Below, piece by piece: positions 10,301 to 19,428 of a stretch of 45,937 nucleotides of DNA. The DNA comes from Streptomyces sp. MZ04. GTDB lineage: Bacteria > Actinomycetota > Actinomycetes > Streptomycetales > Streptomycetaceae. Positions within the stretch are counted from its first letter, which is position 1. Each line of letters starts with the position of its first letter. Below the pieces are notes generated by a model. The model was not told the origin of the DNA and did no database searches. It was given only the letters and a program-made list of their open reading frames with translations. The stretch covers positions 1-45,937 of the forward strand of contig NZ_SRIC01000038.1 in NCBI RefSeq assembly GCF_004684775.1, given 5' to 3'. The translations under genes were made by a program, and so were the position numbers.

Positions 10301-10834
10301 GTGCTCGCCGTGCAGCGCGGTCCCGAGGACGGCGAGCACGGCTCCGGACGAGGCGTCGACGACCGGGCCGCCCGCGGCCCCGCCGCCGAGCCGCAGCGCG
10401 TCCGCGCCGTCGGTGCCGATGGCGAGCTCCAGCGCGGCGTCGACCAGATGGAAGCGGTCCGTGGCGGTGTAGGTCACCACCGCCGGGCCCAGGATGCGCG
10501 CCTCGCGCCAGCCGAGCGCGGCGATCCGCACATAGGAGCCGACCGGAACGGCCTCGCGCACGGTGACGGGCAGCGGGCGCAGCCCGAGCCCCTCCGTGCG
10601 GACGAGGGCGAGATCGGCTTCAGGAAGGGGCACCACGGCGTCGGCGGTCACCACGCAGACGCGCTCCCCCGCGGCGTGCAGCACGAGGCGCGCAAGGCCG
10701 TCGACCGCCTCGTGGCTGGTGATCACCGTGCCCTGGTCGTCGGCGGCGAATCCGGTCCCGCGCGGCCGCCCCGCCAGGTCGCATATCCGCACCAGGGTCC
10801 TGTCGAGGGCCGCCGGGTCCCCCTGTCCCGTCAT
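7382..10834 (-). CDS. Trypsin-fold / P-loop NTPase / helical-repeat protein with substituted catalytic residues
   Basis: This is a large 1150-aa protein. Residues about 1-200 have the layout of a trypsin-like protease: His41 in TSHEAVDG and Asp74 in EADLALV. The GxSGGP motif, however, reads GAAGGP, so the serine position is Ala154. A P-loop domain follows near residue 265: the Walker A-like GDPGTGRTT has Arg where Lys is expected, and a Walker B-like strand reads LLLLLDGPEE. The remaining ~600 residues are Ala/Leu/Arg-rich helical repeat-like sequence. The layout (protease fold, STAND-like NTPase, repeats) resembles signalling or defence switches, but both active sites look impaired. A GGGAGG site lies 7 bases before the ATG. 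It lies in the same orientation as, and between, ribF and truB. Function unknown. Confidence 0.75.
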   Translation of the reverse strand: MTGQGDPAALDRTLVRICDLAGRPRGTGFAADDQGTVITSHEAVDGLARLVLHAAGERVCVVTADAVVPLPEADLALVRTEGLGLRPLPVTVREAVPVGSYVRIAALGWREARILGPAVVTYTATDRFHLVDAALELAIGTDGADALRLGGGAAGGPVVDASSGAVLAVLGTALHGEHSSAGFAVPLRDAATADPGGPLAELLARAAATVPAYGRDLNLAGVLHLTATSLGSDGPCPAVLEPVERPDTARELAEFTDGPRQLLGLVGDPGTGRTTELAALAARRARGAEPAPTLWLRGADLQGADTGVADAVERALERAGRIVEASDDLLSGADDGLGDISAGRVARLVRDRGRPLLLLLDGPEEMPPVLAHRLAEWSGGTAEWLRDTGARLVVACRAEYWEQAGEHFPAELLEECVCLGDLPERQARLARARYGIPEGALAAADARHPLALRLLSEVRAALPDAPPPGRPGREEIFAAYLDLLCLRVAVRLAVAKGLRGGAVRRLAAQVSGQVHEAARRCLGPGQGELDRASFEEVFPWGTGWASAVLTEGLLTPAGGGYRFAHEELADWIQGMHLDVDGALWSLVHRYGAAAPRAGAALPVPRHRIGPVIQALLLLGRQRGPGELEARLRELARFGEISVPPGASAPGSGRCAHPFRRAERLPTTEAASSAQPPLPGTDVPGWWATHLLVETVCRVPDARPYRALLAELAQQGRHSAEFWLALPLPESDRFDLLRDAVIHDPPPGPPQGRCLDAVAELLAQNPAKVQPHLTRWFTDERPLAATPQATVASAAQALLHTHRHRAIDDLTEALVDSAHPRADELLAVLAEEEPSAICRAVDRWVHDERPGRRVAAVAYGLRAAPHATTDADRELLRYAAFALLARPADDTLHGAALALLVRDPQTRARHLPPALRRFTAGDPQLPPSALVAAFDTHPEPVIAAFRKRLYGPGPAPGDVLRSLADVTAPALARRVADLVRDVLELRPDLAGHVAAYLDLRLEQGPGVRAVLLPLVVGLLNSRPPAVRAALASAVAAPGTDASRALRAELLDVLLDGEREPEVLDAVLCAVAVGGDASRVRELVRRTGELLVRTPDGATCFDRRLVELARSVPGFAALVARWMCDAPQEWAALVGPSARRMIENVTGAVVPA

Positions 10835-11006
10835 GCCCGAACCTCCCTGCCACGCGCCCCGTCCTTCCGACGGTAGGTCGGCGGTGATCAGCGGGACAGA
10901 ACGCGCGGCGAACGCGCCCCCTTCCGCTCCCTCGGTTCACTCCGAGCGCCTGCCTGATGGGGTGAATCGGCGAGGCGCGATGGATACACCTTGGGGTGGG
11001 GGGAAA

Positions 11007-11040
11007 CGTGGAGCGGCGGGCGACTGCCCGCCGCTCCACG
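11007..11040. terminator. Terminator hairpin downstream of truB
   Basis: A perfect 15-bp stem (11007-11021 pairing with 11026-11040) with a 4-base loop ends 26 bases past the truB stop. It closes the leftward rimP-nusA-infB-truB block. There is no T-tract, as is usual in Streptomyces. Confidence 0.75.
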
Positions 11041-11066
11041 ACGAAGGCGCCAAGCCCGAGAGAGCC

Positions 11067-11975
11067 TCAGACGAAGACGGCCAGGCTCTTGGCCTTGCCC
11101 TTCAGCTCCTCGGCCAGGACCAGGAAGCGGCCCTCCGGATCGAACACGGCGACGGGGCCCGCACCGGCGTACTCACCGGGCATCTCGATCCGTACGCCGT
11201 TGAGCAGCAGCTTCGACCGCTTCTCGTCCACGTCCCAGCGCGGGAACGCGGCGGCGGCAGCGTCGGCCACCGGCATCACCGTCAGCTCCTCCTGGAGCTG
11301 GTCGATGGTCTTCGCCGAGTCGAGCTTGTACGGCCCGACGCGGGTGCGCCGCAGCGCGGTCAGATGGCCGCCGACCCCGAGGTCGGCGCCGAGGTCGCGG
11401 GCCAGGGCGCGGATGTACGTCCCGGACGAGCAGACGACCGACACGACCAGGTCGAGTACGGGCGTGCCGTCCTCGGCGACGGCGTCCCTGACGTCGTACA
11501 CGGTGAACGAGGAGATCTTCACGGGCCTGGCCGGGATCTCGAAGTCCTCGCCCTTGCGGGCGCGCGCGTACGACCGCTTGCCGTCGATCTTGATGGCGCT
11601 GACCTTCGACGGCACCTGCATGATGTCGCCGGACAGCTTGGCGATCCCCGCGTCGATGGCGTCCCGCCTGATCCGCGAGGCGTCGGCCGACGAGGTGATC
11701 TCGCCCTCGGCGTCGTCCGTGACCGTGTCCTGGCCGAGCCGGATCGTGCCGAGGTACTCCTTCTCCGTCAGCGCGAGATGGCCGAGGAGCTTGGTGGCCC
11801 GCTCGACGCCGAGGACCAGGACACCCGTCGCCATCGGGTCGAGGGTGCCCGCGTGGCCCACGCGGCGGGTCTTGGCGATCCCGCGCATCTTGGCGACCAC
11901 GTCATGCGAAGTGAAGCCGGACGGCTTGTCGACGATGACAAGGCCGTCCGGCGTCTTGTTGCTGGTGCTGCTCAT
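11067..11975 (-). CDS. truB: tRNA pseudouridine(55) synthase TruB
   Basis: TruB isomerises U55 in the T-loop of tRNAs. The N-terminus GLVIVDKPSGFTSHDVV and the catalytic motif GHAGTLDPMATGVL, with the nucleophilic aspartate, are diagnostic. RIRxxGTYIRALARDL-type sequence is also present (SSGTYIRALARDLG). A C-terminal PUA-like part completes the 302 residues, a normal length. The start codon overlaps the rbfA stop (ATGA), so the two are translationally coupled. Confidence 0.96.
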   Translation of the reverse strand: MSSTSNKTPDGLVIVDKPSGFTSHDVVAKMRGIAKTRRVGHAGTLDPMATGVLVLGVERATKLLGHLALTEKEYLGTIRLGQDTVTDDAEGEITSSADASRIRRDAIDAGIAKLSGDIMQVPSKVSAIKIDGKRSYARARKGEDFEIPARPVKISSFTVYDVRDAVAEDGTPVLDLVVSVVCSSGTYIRALARDLGADLGVGGHLTALRRTRVGPYKLDSAKTIDQLQEELTVMPVADAAAAAFPRWDVDEKRSKLLLNGVRIEMPGEYAGAGPVAVFDPEGRFLVLAEELKGKAKSLAVFV

Positions 11976-12433
11976 GCGGTGGCGTTGCCGTCCGTTTCTT
12001 CGTCGGACTCGTCCTCGGGCTTGCGGTACGGGTCGGCGTCGCCGGCGAACTCGGCGCCCGCGGACACCTCGCGCACCTTCTCGTCCGAGAGCCGCGCCTT
12101 GTCGAGGAGGTCCTCGATCGCCCGTGCGTTGTCCGGCAGGGCGTCCGCCACGAAGGCGAGGCTCGGCGTGAACTTCACGCCCGCGGCCGCGCCGACCGCC
12201 GAACGGAGGACGCCCTTGGCGCTCTCCAGGCCCGCGGCGGCCGCCGCGCGGTCCTCGTCGTCGCCGTAGACCGTGTAGAAGACGGTCGCCTCCCGCAGGT
12301 CACCCGTGACCCGGGTGTCCGTGATGGTCACATGCGTACCGAGCCGCGGGTCCTTGATCCCGCGCTGCAGCTTCTGGGCAACCACCTCTCGGATGAGGTC
12401 CGCCAGCCTTTTCGCGCGCGCGTTGTCGGCCAC
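11972..12433 (-). CDS. rbfA: 30S ribosome-binding factor RbfA
   Basis: RbfA is a small KH-domain factor that matures the 16S rRNA 5' end and the 30S subunit. It begins ADNARAKRLADLIREVVA and contains the family segment DPRLGTHVTITDTRVTGDL. It ends in an acidic low-complexity tail, typical of actinobacterial members. GTG 12433 is chosen because AAGGAG lies shortly upstream and because it matches the family start. The gene lies between the DUF503 gene and truB, the standard order. Confidence 0.93.
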   Translation of the reverse strand: MADNARAKRLADLIREVVAQKLQRGIKDPRLGTHVTITDTRVTGDLREATVFYTVYGDDEDRAAAAAGLESAKGVLRSAVGAAAGVKFTPSLAFVADALPDNARAIEDLLDKARLSDEKVREVSAGAEFAGDADPYRKPEDESDEETDGNATA

Positions 12434-12465
12434 TGCTCCGTCTCCTTCTTCGCCTTGCTGTGCAA

Positions 12466-12759
12466 TCAGTCTTCGTCGCTGTGGAGCCTGCGTCGAACGG
12501 AGAGCAGCTCCACCTCCGGACGGGCGGCGACCAGGCGCTCGCACCGGTCCAGTACGTCGGTGAGGTGCCCCGTCTCCCCGGAGACGATCGCCAGGCCGAT
12601 CTCGGCCCTGCGATGGAGGTCCTGGTTCCCGGTCTCCGCCGCACTCACCGCGTACTTGCGCTGGAGTTCGGCGACGATCGGTCGGACGACGGAGCGTTTC
12701 TCCTTCAGCGATCGAACGTCGCCGAGGAGCAGATCGAAGGACAGTGTCCCCACATACAT
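12466..12759 (-). CDS. DUF503 (YlxP-like) protein
   Basis: This is a 97-residue protein of the DUF503/YlxP family, found between infB and rbfA in many Gram-positives. The motif GDVRSLKEKRSVVRPIV near residues 13-30 is characteristic. It is small, soluble and probably ferredoxin-like; a role in ribosome assembly is often suggested from its position, but nothing here shows an activity. ATG 12759 (MYVGTLSFDLLL) gives the usual length. Upstream the reading frame continues open but shows no conserved sequence. Confidence 0.88.
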   Translation of the reverse strand: MYVGTLSFDLLLGDVRSLKEKRSVVRPIVAELQRKYAVSAAETGNQDLHRRAEIGLAIVSGETGHLTDVLDRCERLVAARPEVELLSVRRRLHSDED

Positions 12760-12839
12760 GTATGTCCGGATGTCCCGCCGGTTCGGGTTCGTGCCCCGCC
12801 AACCACTTGGCAGGGACACAAGAACCGTACACGGAACGG

Positions 12840-12883
12840 CCGGGGCCGATCGACGGGATTTACCTCCCCTCGACCGGCCCCGG
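12840..12883. terminator. Terminator-like hairpin between infB and the DUF503 gene
   Basis: A 14-bp arm at 12840-12853 (CCGGGGCCGATCGA) pairs with 12870-12883 with one mismatch. It lies 16 bases past the infB stop, suggesting partial termination within the leftward block before the DUF503-rbfA-truB part. Confidence 0.6.
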
Positions 12884-12898
12884 TTCGAGCTGCGTTGA

Positions 12899-15800
12899 TC
12901 AGCCGCGAGGCTTCTCGCGCATCTCGTACGTCGCGATGACGTCGTCGATCTTGATGTCGTTGAAGTTGCCGAGGTTGATACCGCCCTCGAACCCTTCGCG
13001 GATCTCGGTGACGTCGTCCTTGAAGCGGCGCAGACCGGAGATGTTGAGGCTCTCCGCGATGACCTTGCCGTCGCGGATGAGGCGCGCCTTGGTGTTGCGC
13101 TTGACCTCGCCCGACCGGACAAGAACACCGGCGATGTTGCCCAGCTTGGACGAGCGGAAGACCTCGCGGATCTCCGCCGTGCCGAGCTCGACCTCTTCGT
13201 ACTCCGGCTTGAGCATGCCCTTGAGGGCCGCTTCGATCTCTTCGATCGCCTGGTAGATGACCGAGTAGTACCGGACGTCCACGCCTTCGCGCTCGGCCAT
13301 CTGCGCGGCACGACCGGCCGCACGGACGTTGAAGCCGATCACGATCGCGTCGGAGCCGGTCGCCAGGTCGATGTCCGACTCGGTGACCGCACCCACGCCG
13401 CGGTGCAGGACGCGGATGTCGACCTCTTCGCCGACGTCGAGCTGGAGCAGCGAGGACTCGAGAGCCTCCACCGAACCGGACGCGTCGCCCTTGATGATGA
13501 GGTTGAGTTCCTGCACCAGACCGGCCTTGAGGGCCTCGTCCAGGTTCTCCAGGGAGAACCGCACACCCTTGCGGGCGAAGCGGACGTTGCGCTCACGGGC
13601 GGCACGCTTCTCGGCGATCTGACGGGCCGTACGGTCCTCGTCGACGACCAGGAAGTTGTCGCCGGCACCCGGGACGTTGGTGAGACCGAGGACGAGGACC
13701 GGGGTCGAGGGACCCGCCTCTTCCACGTTCTCGCCCTTGTCGTCGAGCATCGCGCGGACACGGCCGTACGCGTCGCCGACCACCATGGTGTCGCCGACCC
13801 GCAGAGTGCCTCGCTGGACCAGGACGGTCGCGACGGCGCCGCGGCCCTTGTCCAGGTGGGACTCGATCGCAATACCCTGCGCGTCCTGCTCCGGGTTGGC
13901 CCGCAGGTCGAGCGAGGCGTCCGCGGTGAGGACCACGGCCTCCAGCAGGCTCTCGATGTTGAGGCCCTGCTTGGCGGAGATGTCGACGAACATCGTGTCG
14001 CCGCCGTACTCCTCGGCCACCAGACCGAACTCGGTGAGCTGACCGCGCACCTTGGTCGGGTCGGCACCCTCGACGTCGATCTTGTTGACCGCGACCACGA
14101 TCGGCACGTCGGCCGCCTTGGCGTGGTTCAGCGCCTCGATCGTCTGCGGCATCACACCGTCGTTCGCCGCGACCACGAGGATCGCGATGTCGGTGGACTT
14201 CGCACCACGGGCACGCATGGCGGTGAACGCCTCGTGACCGGGGGTGTCGATGAAGGTGATCTTGCGGTCTTCGCCGTTGACCTCGGCGCCGACCTGGTAC
14301 GCACCGATGTGCTGCGTGATGCCGCCGGCCTCGCCCGCGATGACGTTCGTCTTGCGGATCGCGTCCAGGAGGCGGGTCTTACCGTGGTCGACGTGACCCA
14401 TGACGGTCACGACCGGCGGACGCGCGACGAGAGCCTCGTCGCCGCCCTCGTCCTCGCCGAACTCGATGTCGAAGGACTCGAGCAGCTCGCGGTCCTCCTC
14501 CTCCGGGCTGACGATCTCGAGGACGAAGTTCATCTCGTCCGCGAGCAGCTTCAGCGTCTCGTCCGGGACGGACTGCGTGGCAGTGACCATCTCGCCGAGG
14601 TTCATCATCACGCCGACGAGCGACGCCGGGTTGGCGTTGATCTTCTCGGCGAAGTCGGTCAGCGAGGCACCACGGGACAGGCGGACCGCCTGGCCGTTGC
14701 CGCGCGGCAGCATGACGCCGCCGACCGACGGGGCCTGCATCGACTCGTACTCCTGGCGCCTCTGCCGCTTCGACTTGCGACCACGACGCGCGGGACCGCC
14801 GGGACGGCCGAAGGCGCCCTGCGTGCCACCACGGCCACCCGGACCACCGGGACGGCCACCGAAGCCGGGACGGCCACCGCCGCCACCGGGACGACCGGCG
14901 AAGCCGCCGCCACCGCCGCCGCCACCGGGACCAGCGGGACGACCGGCGAAGCCGCCGCCACCGCCGCCGGGACGACCGGCGAAGCCGCCGCCGCCACCGG
15001 GACGACCGCCGCCGCCGCCACCACCGGGACGACCGCCACCACCGGGACCACGGCCACCGCCGGGGCCACCACCGGGACGCGGTCCCGCAGCGGGACGCTG
15101 CGGCATCATGCCCGGGTTGGGACGGTTACCACCGGGAGCACCGCCCGGACGGGGAGCGCCGCCCTGCGGGCGAGGCATGCCGCCGGGGCTGGGGCGAGCG
15201 CCGCCCTGACCCTGCGGACGAGGAGCACCCTGGCCGCCCTGGCCCTGCGGGCGCGGGGCGCCGCCGGGACCGCCGGGGCCACCCTGGCCACCGGGGCGAG
15301 GGGCGCCGCCCGGACGGGGCGCCTGCGGGCGCGCCATGCCGGTGGAGCCACCAGAGGTGAAGGGGTTGTTGCCGGGACGCGGTCCTGCCGGACGGCCACC
15401 GGGGCGCGGAGCGCCACCCTGGCCGCCGGGACGCGGAGCGCCACCCTGACGGTCGCCGCGGTCGCCACGACCGCCCTGACCCTGACCACCCTGGCCGGGG
15501 GCCGGACGGCCACCGGGCTTCGGGGCACCCGGGCGGGCGCCCGGACGGGGTCCTGCCGGAGCCGAGGAGGCTGCCGGGGCTACCGGAGCGGCCGGCGGAG
15601 CGGTGAACTCCGGGGCGGCCGGAGCCGGGGTGACCGGAGCCGGGGTGACCGGCGCGACGGGGGCAGCCGGAGCTGCCGGAGCCGGCTTGGGCGTCGGCGG
15701 CTTGGGGCCGGGACGCGGGCCGGGAGCCGCCGGGGAGGCGGCAGGCTTGTCGGCCGCGACGGCGGGCTTGGGCGCCGGCGGCTTGGGCGCGGCCGGACCC

Positions 15801-16063
15801 GGACGGGCGGCCTGCGCGGGAGAGGGGGCCGACGGCGTCGCCGGCTTGGGGGCGGCCTGCTTGCGCGGCGCTCCCGGCTTGGCGGCGGCGGGCTTGCCGT
15901 TGCCACCCTGCTGCAATGCGTCAGTCAATTTGCGTACTACGGGCGCCTCGATCGTCGAGGACGCCGAACGTACGAATTCACCGAGTTCTTGGAGCTTGGC
16001 CATGACGACCTTGCTCTCTACGCCGAACTCCTTGGCGAGCTCGTATACCCGGACCTTAGCCAC
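12899..16063 (-). CDS. infB: Translation initiation factor IF-2
   Basis: IF-2 is the GTPase that places initiator tRNA on the 30S subunit. An N-terminal IF2_N domain ([20 protein letters not shown]) is followed by a very long Pro/Ala then Gly/Arg/Pro-rich region, about residues 75-430. The G domain starts near residue 553 with GHVDHGKT, then DTPGHEAF and NKID. Domains II-IV occupy the C-terminus, ending EMREKPRG. The 1054 residues are typical for Streptomyces, whose IF-2 carries this extended low-complexity stretch. The GTG start has GGAG five bases upstream. The gene follows ylxR in the nusA block. Confidence 0.97.
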   Translation of the reverse strand: MAKVRVYELAKEFGVESKVVMAKLQELGEFVRSASSTIEAPVVRKLTDALQQGGNGKPAAAKPGAPRKQAAPKPATPSAPSPAQAARPGPAAPKPPAPKPAVAADKPAASPAAPGPRPGPKPPTPKPAPAAPAAPVAPVTPAPVTPAPAAPEFTAPPAAPVAPAASSAPAGPRPGARPGAPKPGGRPAPGQGGQGQGGRGDRGDRQGGAPRPGGQGGAPRPGGRPAGPRPGNNPFTSGGSTGMARPQAPRPGGAPRPGGQGGPGGPGGAPRPQGQGGQGAPRPQGQGGARPSPGGMPRPQGGAPRPGGAPGGNRPNPGMMPQRPAAGPRPGGGPGGGRGPGGGGRPGGGGGGGRPGGGGGFAGRPGGGGGGFAGRPAGPGGGGGGGGFAGRPGGGGGRPGFGGRPGGPGGRGGTQGAFGRPGGPARRGRKSKRQRRQEYESMQAPSVGGVMLPRGNGQAVRLSRGASLTDFAEKINANPASLVGVMMNLGEMVTATQSVPDETLKLLADEMNFVLEIVSPEEEDRELLESFDIEFGEDEGGDEALVARPPVVTVMGHVDHGKTRLLDAIRKTNVIAGEAGGITQHIGAYQVGAEVNGEDRKITFIDTPGHEAFTAMRARGAKSTDIAILVVAANDGVMPQTIEALNHAKAADVPIVVAVNKIDVEGADPTKVRGQLTEFGLVAEEYGGDTMFVDISAKQGLNIESLLEAVVLTADASLDLRANPEQDAQGIAIESHLDKGRGAVATVLVQRGTLRVGDTMVVGDAYGRVRAMLDDKGENVEEAGPSTPVLVLGLTNVPGAGDNFLVVDEDRTARQIAEKRAARERNVRFARKGVRFSLENLDEALKAGLVQELNLIIKGDASGSVEALESSLLQLDVGEEVDIRVLHRGVGAVTESDIDLATGSDAIVIGFNVRAAGRAAQMAEREGVDVRYYSVIYQAIEEIEAALKGMLKPEYEEVELGTAEIREVFRSSKLGNIAGVLVRSGEVKRNTKARLIRDGKVIAESLNISGLRRFKDDVTEIREGFEGGINLGNFNDIKIDDVIATYEMREKPRG

Positions 16064-16208
16064 TTCGCTCCTTTTAGGTCCGGGTTACGCCGGACCGTCG
16101 CTACTTCATGGGCGTACTCATCGCGTGCTCATCGAGTGCTCATCGCAATCTCGACCTACTTCCAACTCGCGGAATACCAGGGCCGCGCGGGGTTCCGCGC
16201 GACCTTCC

Positions 16209-16499
16209 TTACGGTGTTGCCTGCTGGGCAACTGACTCGACGACTCGGCGCAACTCCGCCGTGTCGAGCGGACCCGGGACTCGGAAGGCCCTCGGGAACG
16301 CCCGGCGGCGGACCGCCAGGTCGAGACAGACCGGGACGGGGTGTATATACGCACCCCGGCCGGGCAGCGTACCGCTTGGATCAGGGACGCAGGCGCCCCT
16401 TTTCGCCACGATGCGCAGCAGATCGCTCTTGGCCGCTCGCTCCCGGCACCCCACACAGGTGCGCTCAGGGCATGCGCGGGCTTGCGTCCGGCCAGACAC
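16209..16499 (-). CDS. ylxR: YlxR (DUF448) family RNA-binding protein
   Basis: YlxR is a small, basic, probably nucleic-acid-binding protein encoded between nusA and infB in most Gram-positives. The family motif RTCVGCRERAAKSDLLRIV sits near the N-terminus and GRGAYIHP follows. It is 96 residues from GTG 16499. Family members have been linked to RNase P and to transcription control in other bacteria; nothing in this sequence decides between these. Confidence 0.92.
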   Translation of the reverse strand: MSGRTQARACPERTCVGCRERAAKSDLLRIVAKRGACVPDPSGTLPGRGAYIHPVPVCLDLAVRRRAFPRAFRVPGPLDTAELRRVVESVAQQATP

Positions 16500-16588
16500 G
16501 ATTAAGTCTACCTCCCCGCACCGGCCTCACCCCTTTGGGGCAAAAATCGAACGGTTGTTGTCTTGATCAGAGCTCGGTCGGTCCTCGA

Positions 16589-17587
16589 TCAGGAGTCGGC
16601 CGAGTCCTGGGGCTGCTCGGTGTCCGGGCGGATGTCGATCCGCCAGCCGGTGAGCCGCGCGGCGAGGCGGGCGTTCTGGCCCTCCTTGCCGATGGCGAGG
16701 GACAGCTGGTAATCGGGCACCGTCACCCGCGCGGAACGGGCCGCGAGGTCGACGATCTCCACCTTGCTGACCCGCGCCGGGGACAGCGCGTGGGCGACCA
16801 TCTCGCCGGGGTCGTCCGACCAGTCGACGATGTCGATCTTCTCGCCGTTCAGCTCCGCCATGACGTTGCGCACACGCTGGCCCATCGGACCGATGCAGGC
16901 GCCCTTGGCGTTGAGCCCGGACCGGGTGGAGCGCACCGCGATCTTGGTGCGGTGACCGGCCTCGCGGGCGATGGCCGAGATCTCGACGGACCCGTCGGCG
17001 ATCTCCGGCACCTCGAGCGCGAAGAGCTTCTTGACGAGGCTCGGGTGCGTACGGGACAGCGTCACGGAGGGTCCGCGGACACCCTTGGCCACCCGGACGA
17101 CGTACGAACGAAGGCGCATCCCGTGCGGGTACTCCTCGCCCGGCACCTGCTCCTGCACCGGCAGGATCGCCTCGAGCTTGCCGATGTCGACCAGGACGTT
17201 CTTCGGGTCGCGGCCCTGCTGGACGACGCCCGTGACGATGTCGCCCTCGCGGCCCGCGTACTCACCGAGCGTCGCGTCGTCCTCGGCGTCGCGCAGGCGC
17301 TGCAGGATGACCTGCTTGGCGGTCGTCGCGGCGATGCGGCCGAAGTCCGACGGGGTGTCGTCGAACTCCTTGGGCTCCTGGCCCTCTTCGAGATCCGCCG
17401 GGTCCTCCGTCGCCCACACCGTCACATGGCCGCTGTCGCGGTCCAGCTTCACGCGGGCGCGACGGAAGCTGCCGTCGGTGCGGTGGTAGGCGATGAGGAG
17501 GGCCGACTCGATCGCCTCGACCAGCAGGTCGAAGGAGATCTCCTTCTCCCGGACCAGACCCCGCAGGGCACTCATGTCGATGTCCAC
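16589..17587 (-). CDS. nusA: Transcription termination/antitermination factor NusA
   Basis: NusA binds RNA polymerase and RNA and modulates pausing, termination and antitermination. The order of domains is N-terminal RNAP-binding ([18 protein letters not shown]), S1 (about residues 100-170, [11 protein letters not shown]) and two KH domains ([18 protein letters not shown] and [16 protein letters not shown]). It lacks the acidic C-terminal repeats of E. coli NusA, as expected for actinobacteria. GTG 17587 has GAGGAGG seven bases upstream. An in-frame ATG four codons later is the alternative. RimP ends 2 bases upstream. Confidence 0.96.
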   Translation of the reverse strand: MDIDMSALRGLVREKEISFDLLVEAIESALLIAYHRTDGSFRRARVKLDRDSGHVTVWATEDPADLEEGQEPKEFDDTPSDFGRIAATTAKQVILQRLRDAEDDATLGEYAGREGDIVTGVVQQGRDPKNVLVDIGKLEAILPVQEQVPGEEYPHGMRLRSYVVRVAKGVRGPSVTLSRTHPSLVKKLFALEVPEIADGSVEISAIAREAGHRTKIAVRSTRSGLNAKGACIGPMGQRVRNVMAELNGEKIDIVDWSDDPGEMVAHALSPARVSKVEIVDLAARSARVTVPDYQLSLAIGKEGQNARLAARLTGWRIDIRPDTEQPQDSADS

Positions 17588-17589
17588 GG

Positions 17590-18090
17590 CTACGCCTCCT
17601 CTTCCTTCTTGTCCTTGCGGTTGAACTCGACCTCGACGCGCGCCTTGGCGATCGCGTCGAAGGTGAGCCTGCGGGCGGTGGGCTTGCGCCCCTTCACGCC
17701 CGGTACTTCCAGATCCACGCCTTCGTCGTCCACCTCGAGGATGCGCGCGATCAACTCGTCGCCGCCCTCCGTCAGCTGGAACTTCACGAGGCGGCCCACG
17801 GCACGCAGATAGTGGCGGTGCTCCGTCAGCGGGCGCTCGGCGCCCGGGGAGCCGACTTCGAGGGTGTACTCCCCCTCGCCCATCGCGTCGCTCTCGTCGA
17901 GCTTCTCGGAGAGTTCGCGGCTGACATCGGCGATCTGATCCAGGTCCACGCCGTCGTCGGAGTCGATGACGACGCGCAGCACCCGCTTGCGTCCGACCGA
18001 GGCCACTTCGATCTCTTCGAGATCCAGTTCCTTCGAGCTGACGAGCGGTTCCAGCAGTTCTCGCAGCCTCTCGCTCTGGGTGGTGCTCAT
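17590..18090 (-). CDS. rimP: Ribosome maturation factor RimP
   Basis: RimP assists 30S assembly. It contains the family segments LELEVASPG-like ([20 protein letters not shown]) and a C-terminal SH3-like half, and ends in a charged KDKKEEEA tail. It is 166 residues, the usual length. It is the first gene of the leftward rimP-nusA-ylxR-infB block, so the promoter should lie in the divergent gap 18091-18385. Confidence 0.94.
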   Translation of the reverse strand: MSTTQSERLRELLEPLVSSKELDLEEIEVASVGRKRVLRVVIDSDDGVDLDQIADVSRELSEKLDESDAMGEGEYTLEVGSPGAERPLTEHRHYLRAVGRLVKFQLTEGGDELIARILEVDDEGVDLEVPGVKGRKPTARRLTFDAIAKARVEVEFNRKDKKEEEA

Positions 18091-18385
18091 CCGGGTGACT
18101 CCTCGGCCGCGTGTGCTGTTGTGGGATCGTCGCGTGTCAGGTCAAAGGGTATCCGGTCCCGAAGGGTGTTGCCGCCCGCCGGAGGCCGTCGCCGGCCCGT
18201 TGTCGTCCGGTTGTCGCACCGTCGTCCGACCGGCACCGAGCCGCTCGCGAGTACGAAGCCGGGCCGAAGGTACGGTGATCACCAGGTTGACGGCGGTCCT
18301 TGACCGCCGGCCTCCGTCTGCTGCCTGTTCTGCCTCCACCTGCTGACTGCCCGCCTTGCTGGCCTTCCTTCCGAGGACGTCTGCT
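18091..18385. other. Divergent intergenic region rimP / lipoprotein gene
   Basis: This 295-base non-coding stretch separates leftward rimP from the rightward lipoprotein gene and must hold promoters for both. It contains a small inverted repeat (GGCGGTCCTTGACCGCC, about 18291-18307). No consensus -35/-10 pair stands out, and no RNA gene is visible. Confidence 0.4.
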
Positions 18386-18931
18386 GTGCCGTCGTATCCC
18401 ATCCCCTCGCGCCCCCTGTCAGGGCCGCGCCGGAGGAGTCTGCTGACCGGGGCCGCCGGAGCGGCCGGGGCCGTGCTGCTCTCGGGCTGCTCGGACTCCA
18501 CCTCTACGGAGGACGCGGACGAGCGTCCCTCCGCCGCCGAACGGCTACGCGCGCGTGCCGCTCGGGACAGCGGTGAGCTTCTGGGGCGGTACGACGCCGT
18601 CCTCGCCGCCCATCCCGCACTGGCCGGACGGCTCGATCCGCTGCGGGCGGAGGTGAAGCGGCACCAGGCGGCGTTCGCCGAGGGACAGCCCGCTCCCCCG
18701 TCCCCGTCGGCCTCGGCCTCGGCCTCCGCACCGTCGTCGCCGGCCCCTTCCCCCTCCGCACCCGGGGACGAGAAGTCCGCCGTACGCGATCTGGCCAAGG
18801 CCGAGCGTGACCTTGCGGGGCAGCGGGCGGGCGCCCTGCTCGACGCGCCGTCCGAGCTCGCCAGGCTCCTGGCGTCGGTGGCGGCGGCCGGCGCGGCACA
18901 CGCGTATCTGCTGACGGAGGACGCCAAGTGA
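18386..18931 (+). CDS. Putative Tat-exported lipoprotein
   Basis: This is a 181-residue secreted lipoprotein of unknown role. Its signal sequence has a twin-arginine-type run ([14 protein letters not shown]) and a lipobox LLSGC, so the mature protein starts at the cysteine and is attached to the outer face of the membrane. The mature part is helical and Ala-rich, with a central Ser/Pro/Ala linker. GTG 18386 has GAGG nine bases upstream. The stop overlaps the start of the DUF4439 gene by 4 bases (GTGA), so the two probably act together. Confidence 0.75.
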   Translation: MPSYPIPSRPLSGPRRRSLLTGAAGAAGAVLLSGCSDSTSTEDADERPSAAERLRARAARDSGELLGRYDAVLAAHPALAGRLDPLRAEVKRHQAAFAEGQPAPPSPSASASASAPSSPAPSPSAPGDEKSAVRDLAKAERDLAGQRAGALLDAPSELARLLASVAAAGAAHAYLLTEDAK

Positions 18932-19386
18932 GCGATTCCAAGGACGAGTTGAAAGCGGTGCAGGCCGCGCTGGGTGCCGAGCACGCGGCCGTGTACGGCT
19001 ATGGGGTCGTCGGCGGCCGCATCGGCGAGGAGCGCAGGGCTGAGGCGCGCACGGCGTACGACGCTCATCGCGCCCGGCGCGACGAGCTGCAGCGCGCCGT
19101 GCGCGACCTGGGCGGCGAGCCCGAGCCGTCGGCGGCCGCCTACAAGCTGCCGTTCGCGGTGCCGGACTCCCCGGCCGCCGTGCGGCTCGCCACGGAGCTG
19201 GAGGAGCGGCTCGCGGGCGTCTACTCGGACCTCGTACGCGCCTCCACCGGTGCCCGGCGGGGCAGCGCCGCCGAGGCGCTGCGGGAGGCGGCGGTCCGTG
19301 CGGCGCGCTGGCGGGGCGGGAGCGTAACCTTCCCTGGTCTCGCCGAGCGGTCCGCCACGTCCGGCTCTTCGGCACCCCAGGCATGA
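18928..19386 (+). CDS. DUF4439 ferritin-like domain protein
   Basis: This is a 152-residue protein predicted to form a ferritin-like four-helix bundle of the DUF4439 family. An early ALGAEHAAVYGYGVVGG helix carries a Glu/His pair, and a second helix (YDAHRARRDEL) carries another His and Glu, compatible with a metal site. It is coupled by a 4-base overlap to the upstream lipoprotein gene. No enzymatic role can be read. From memory the family is widespread in Streptomyces at this place near nusA. Confidence 0.8.
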   Translation: MSDSKDELKAVQAALGAEHAAVYGYGVVGGRIGEERRAEARTAYDAHRARRDELQRAVRDLGGEPEPSAAAYKLPFAVPDSPAAVRLATELEERLAGVYSDLVRASTGARRGSAAEALREAAVRAARWRGGSVTFPGLAERSATSGSSAPQA

Positions 19387-19410
19387 CCGGCTCAGGCATG
19401 ACCGGCTCAG
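19381..19410. repeat. 15-bp tandem duplication at the end of the DUF4439 gene
   Basis: GCATGACCGGCTCAG occurs twice head-to-tail (19381-19395, 19396-19410). The first copy contains the DUF4439 stop codon, and the second lies just before the ribosome site of the next gene. It looks like a simple slippage duplication. Confidence 0.8.
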
Positions 19411-19428
19411 GAAGGAAACAACTCGCGC

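Noticed and set aside
14790..15560. Short GGT/CCG-type repeats in infB that look like a tandem repeat or array
   Set aside because: They encode the normal Gly/Pro/Arg-rich linker of Streptomyces IF-2; there are no spacers, so it is not CRISPR.
13403..17812. A 1469-codon open frame on the plus strand opposite infB, ylxR, nusA and rimP
   Set aside because: It is the antisense shadow of high-GC genes; its product is low-complexity (Gly/Ala/Thr and Arg-rich) and the opposite strand encodes well-known proteins.
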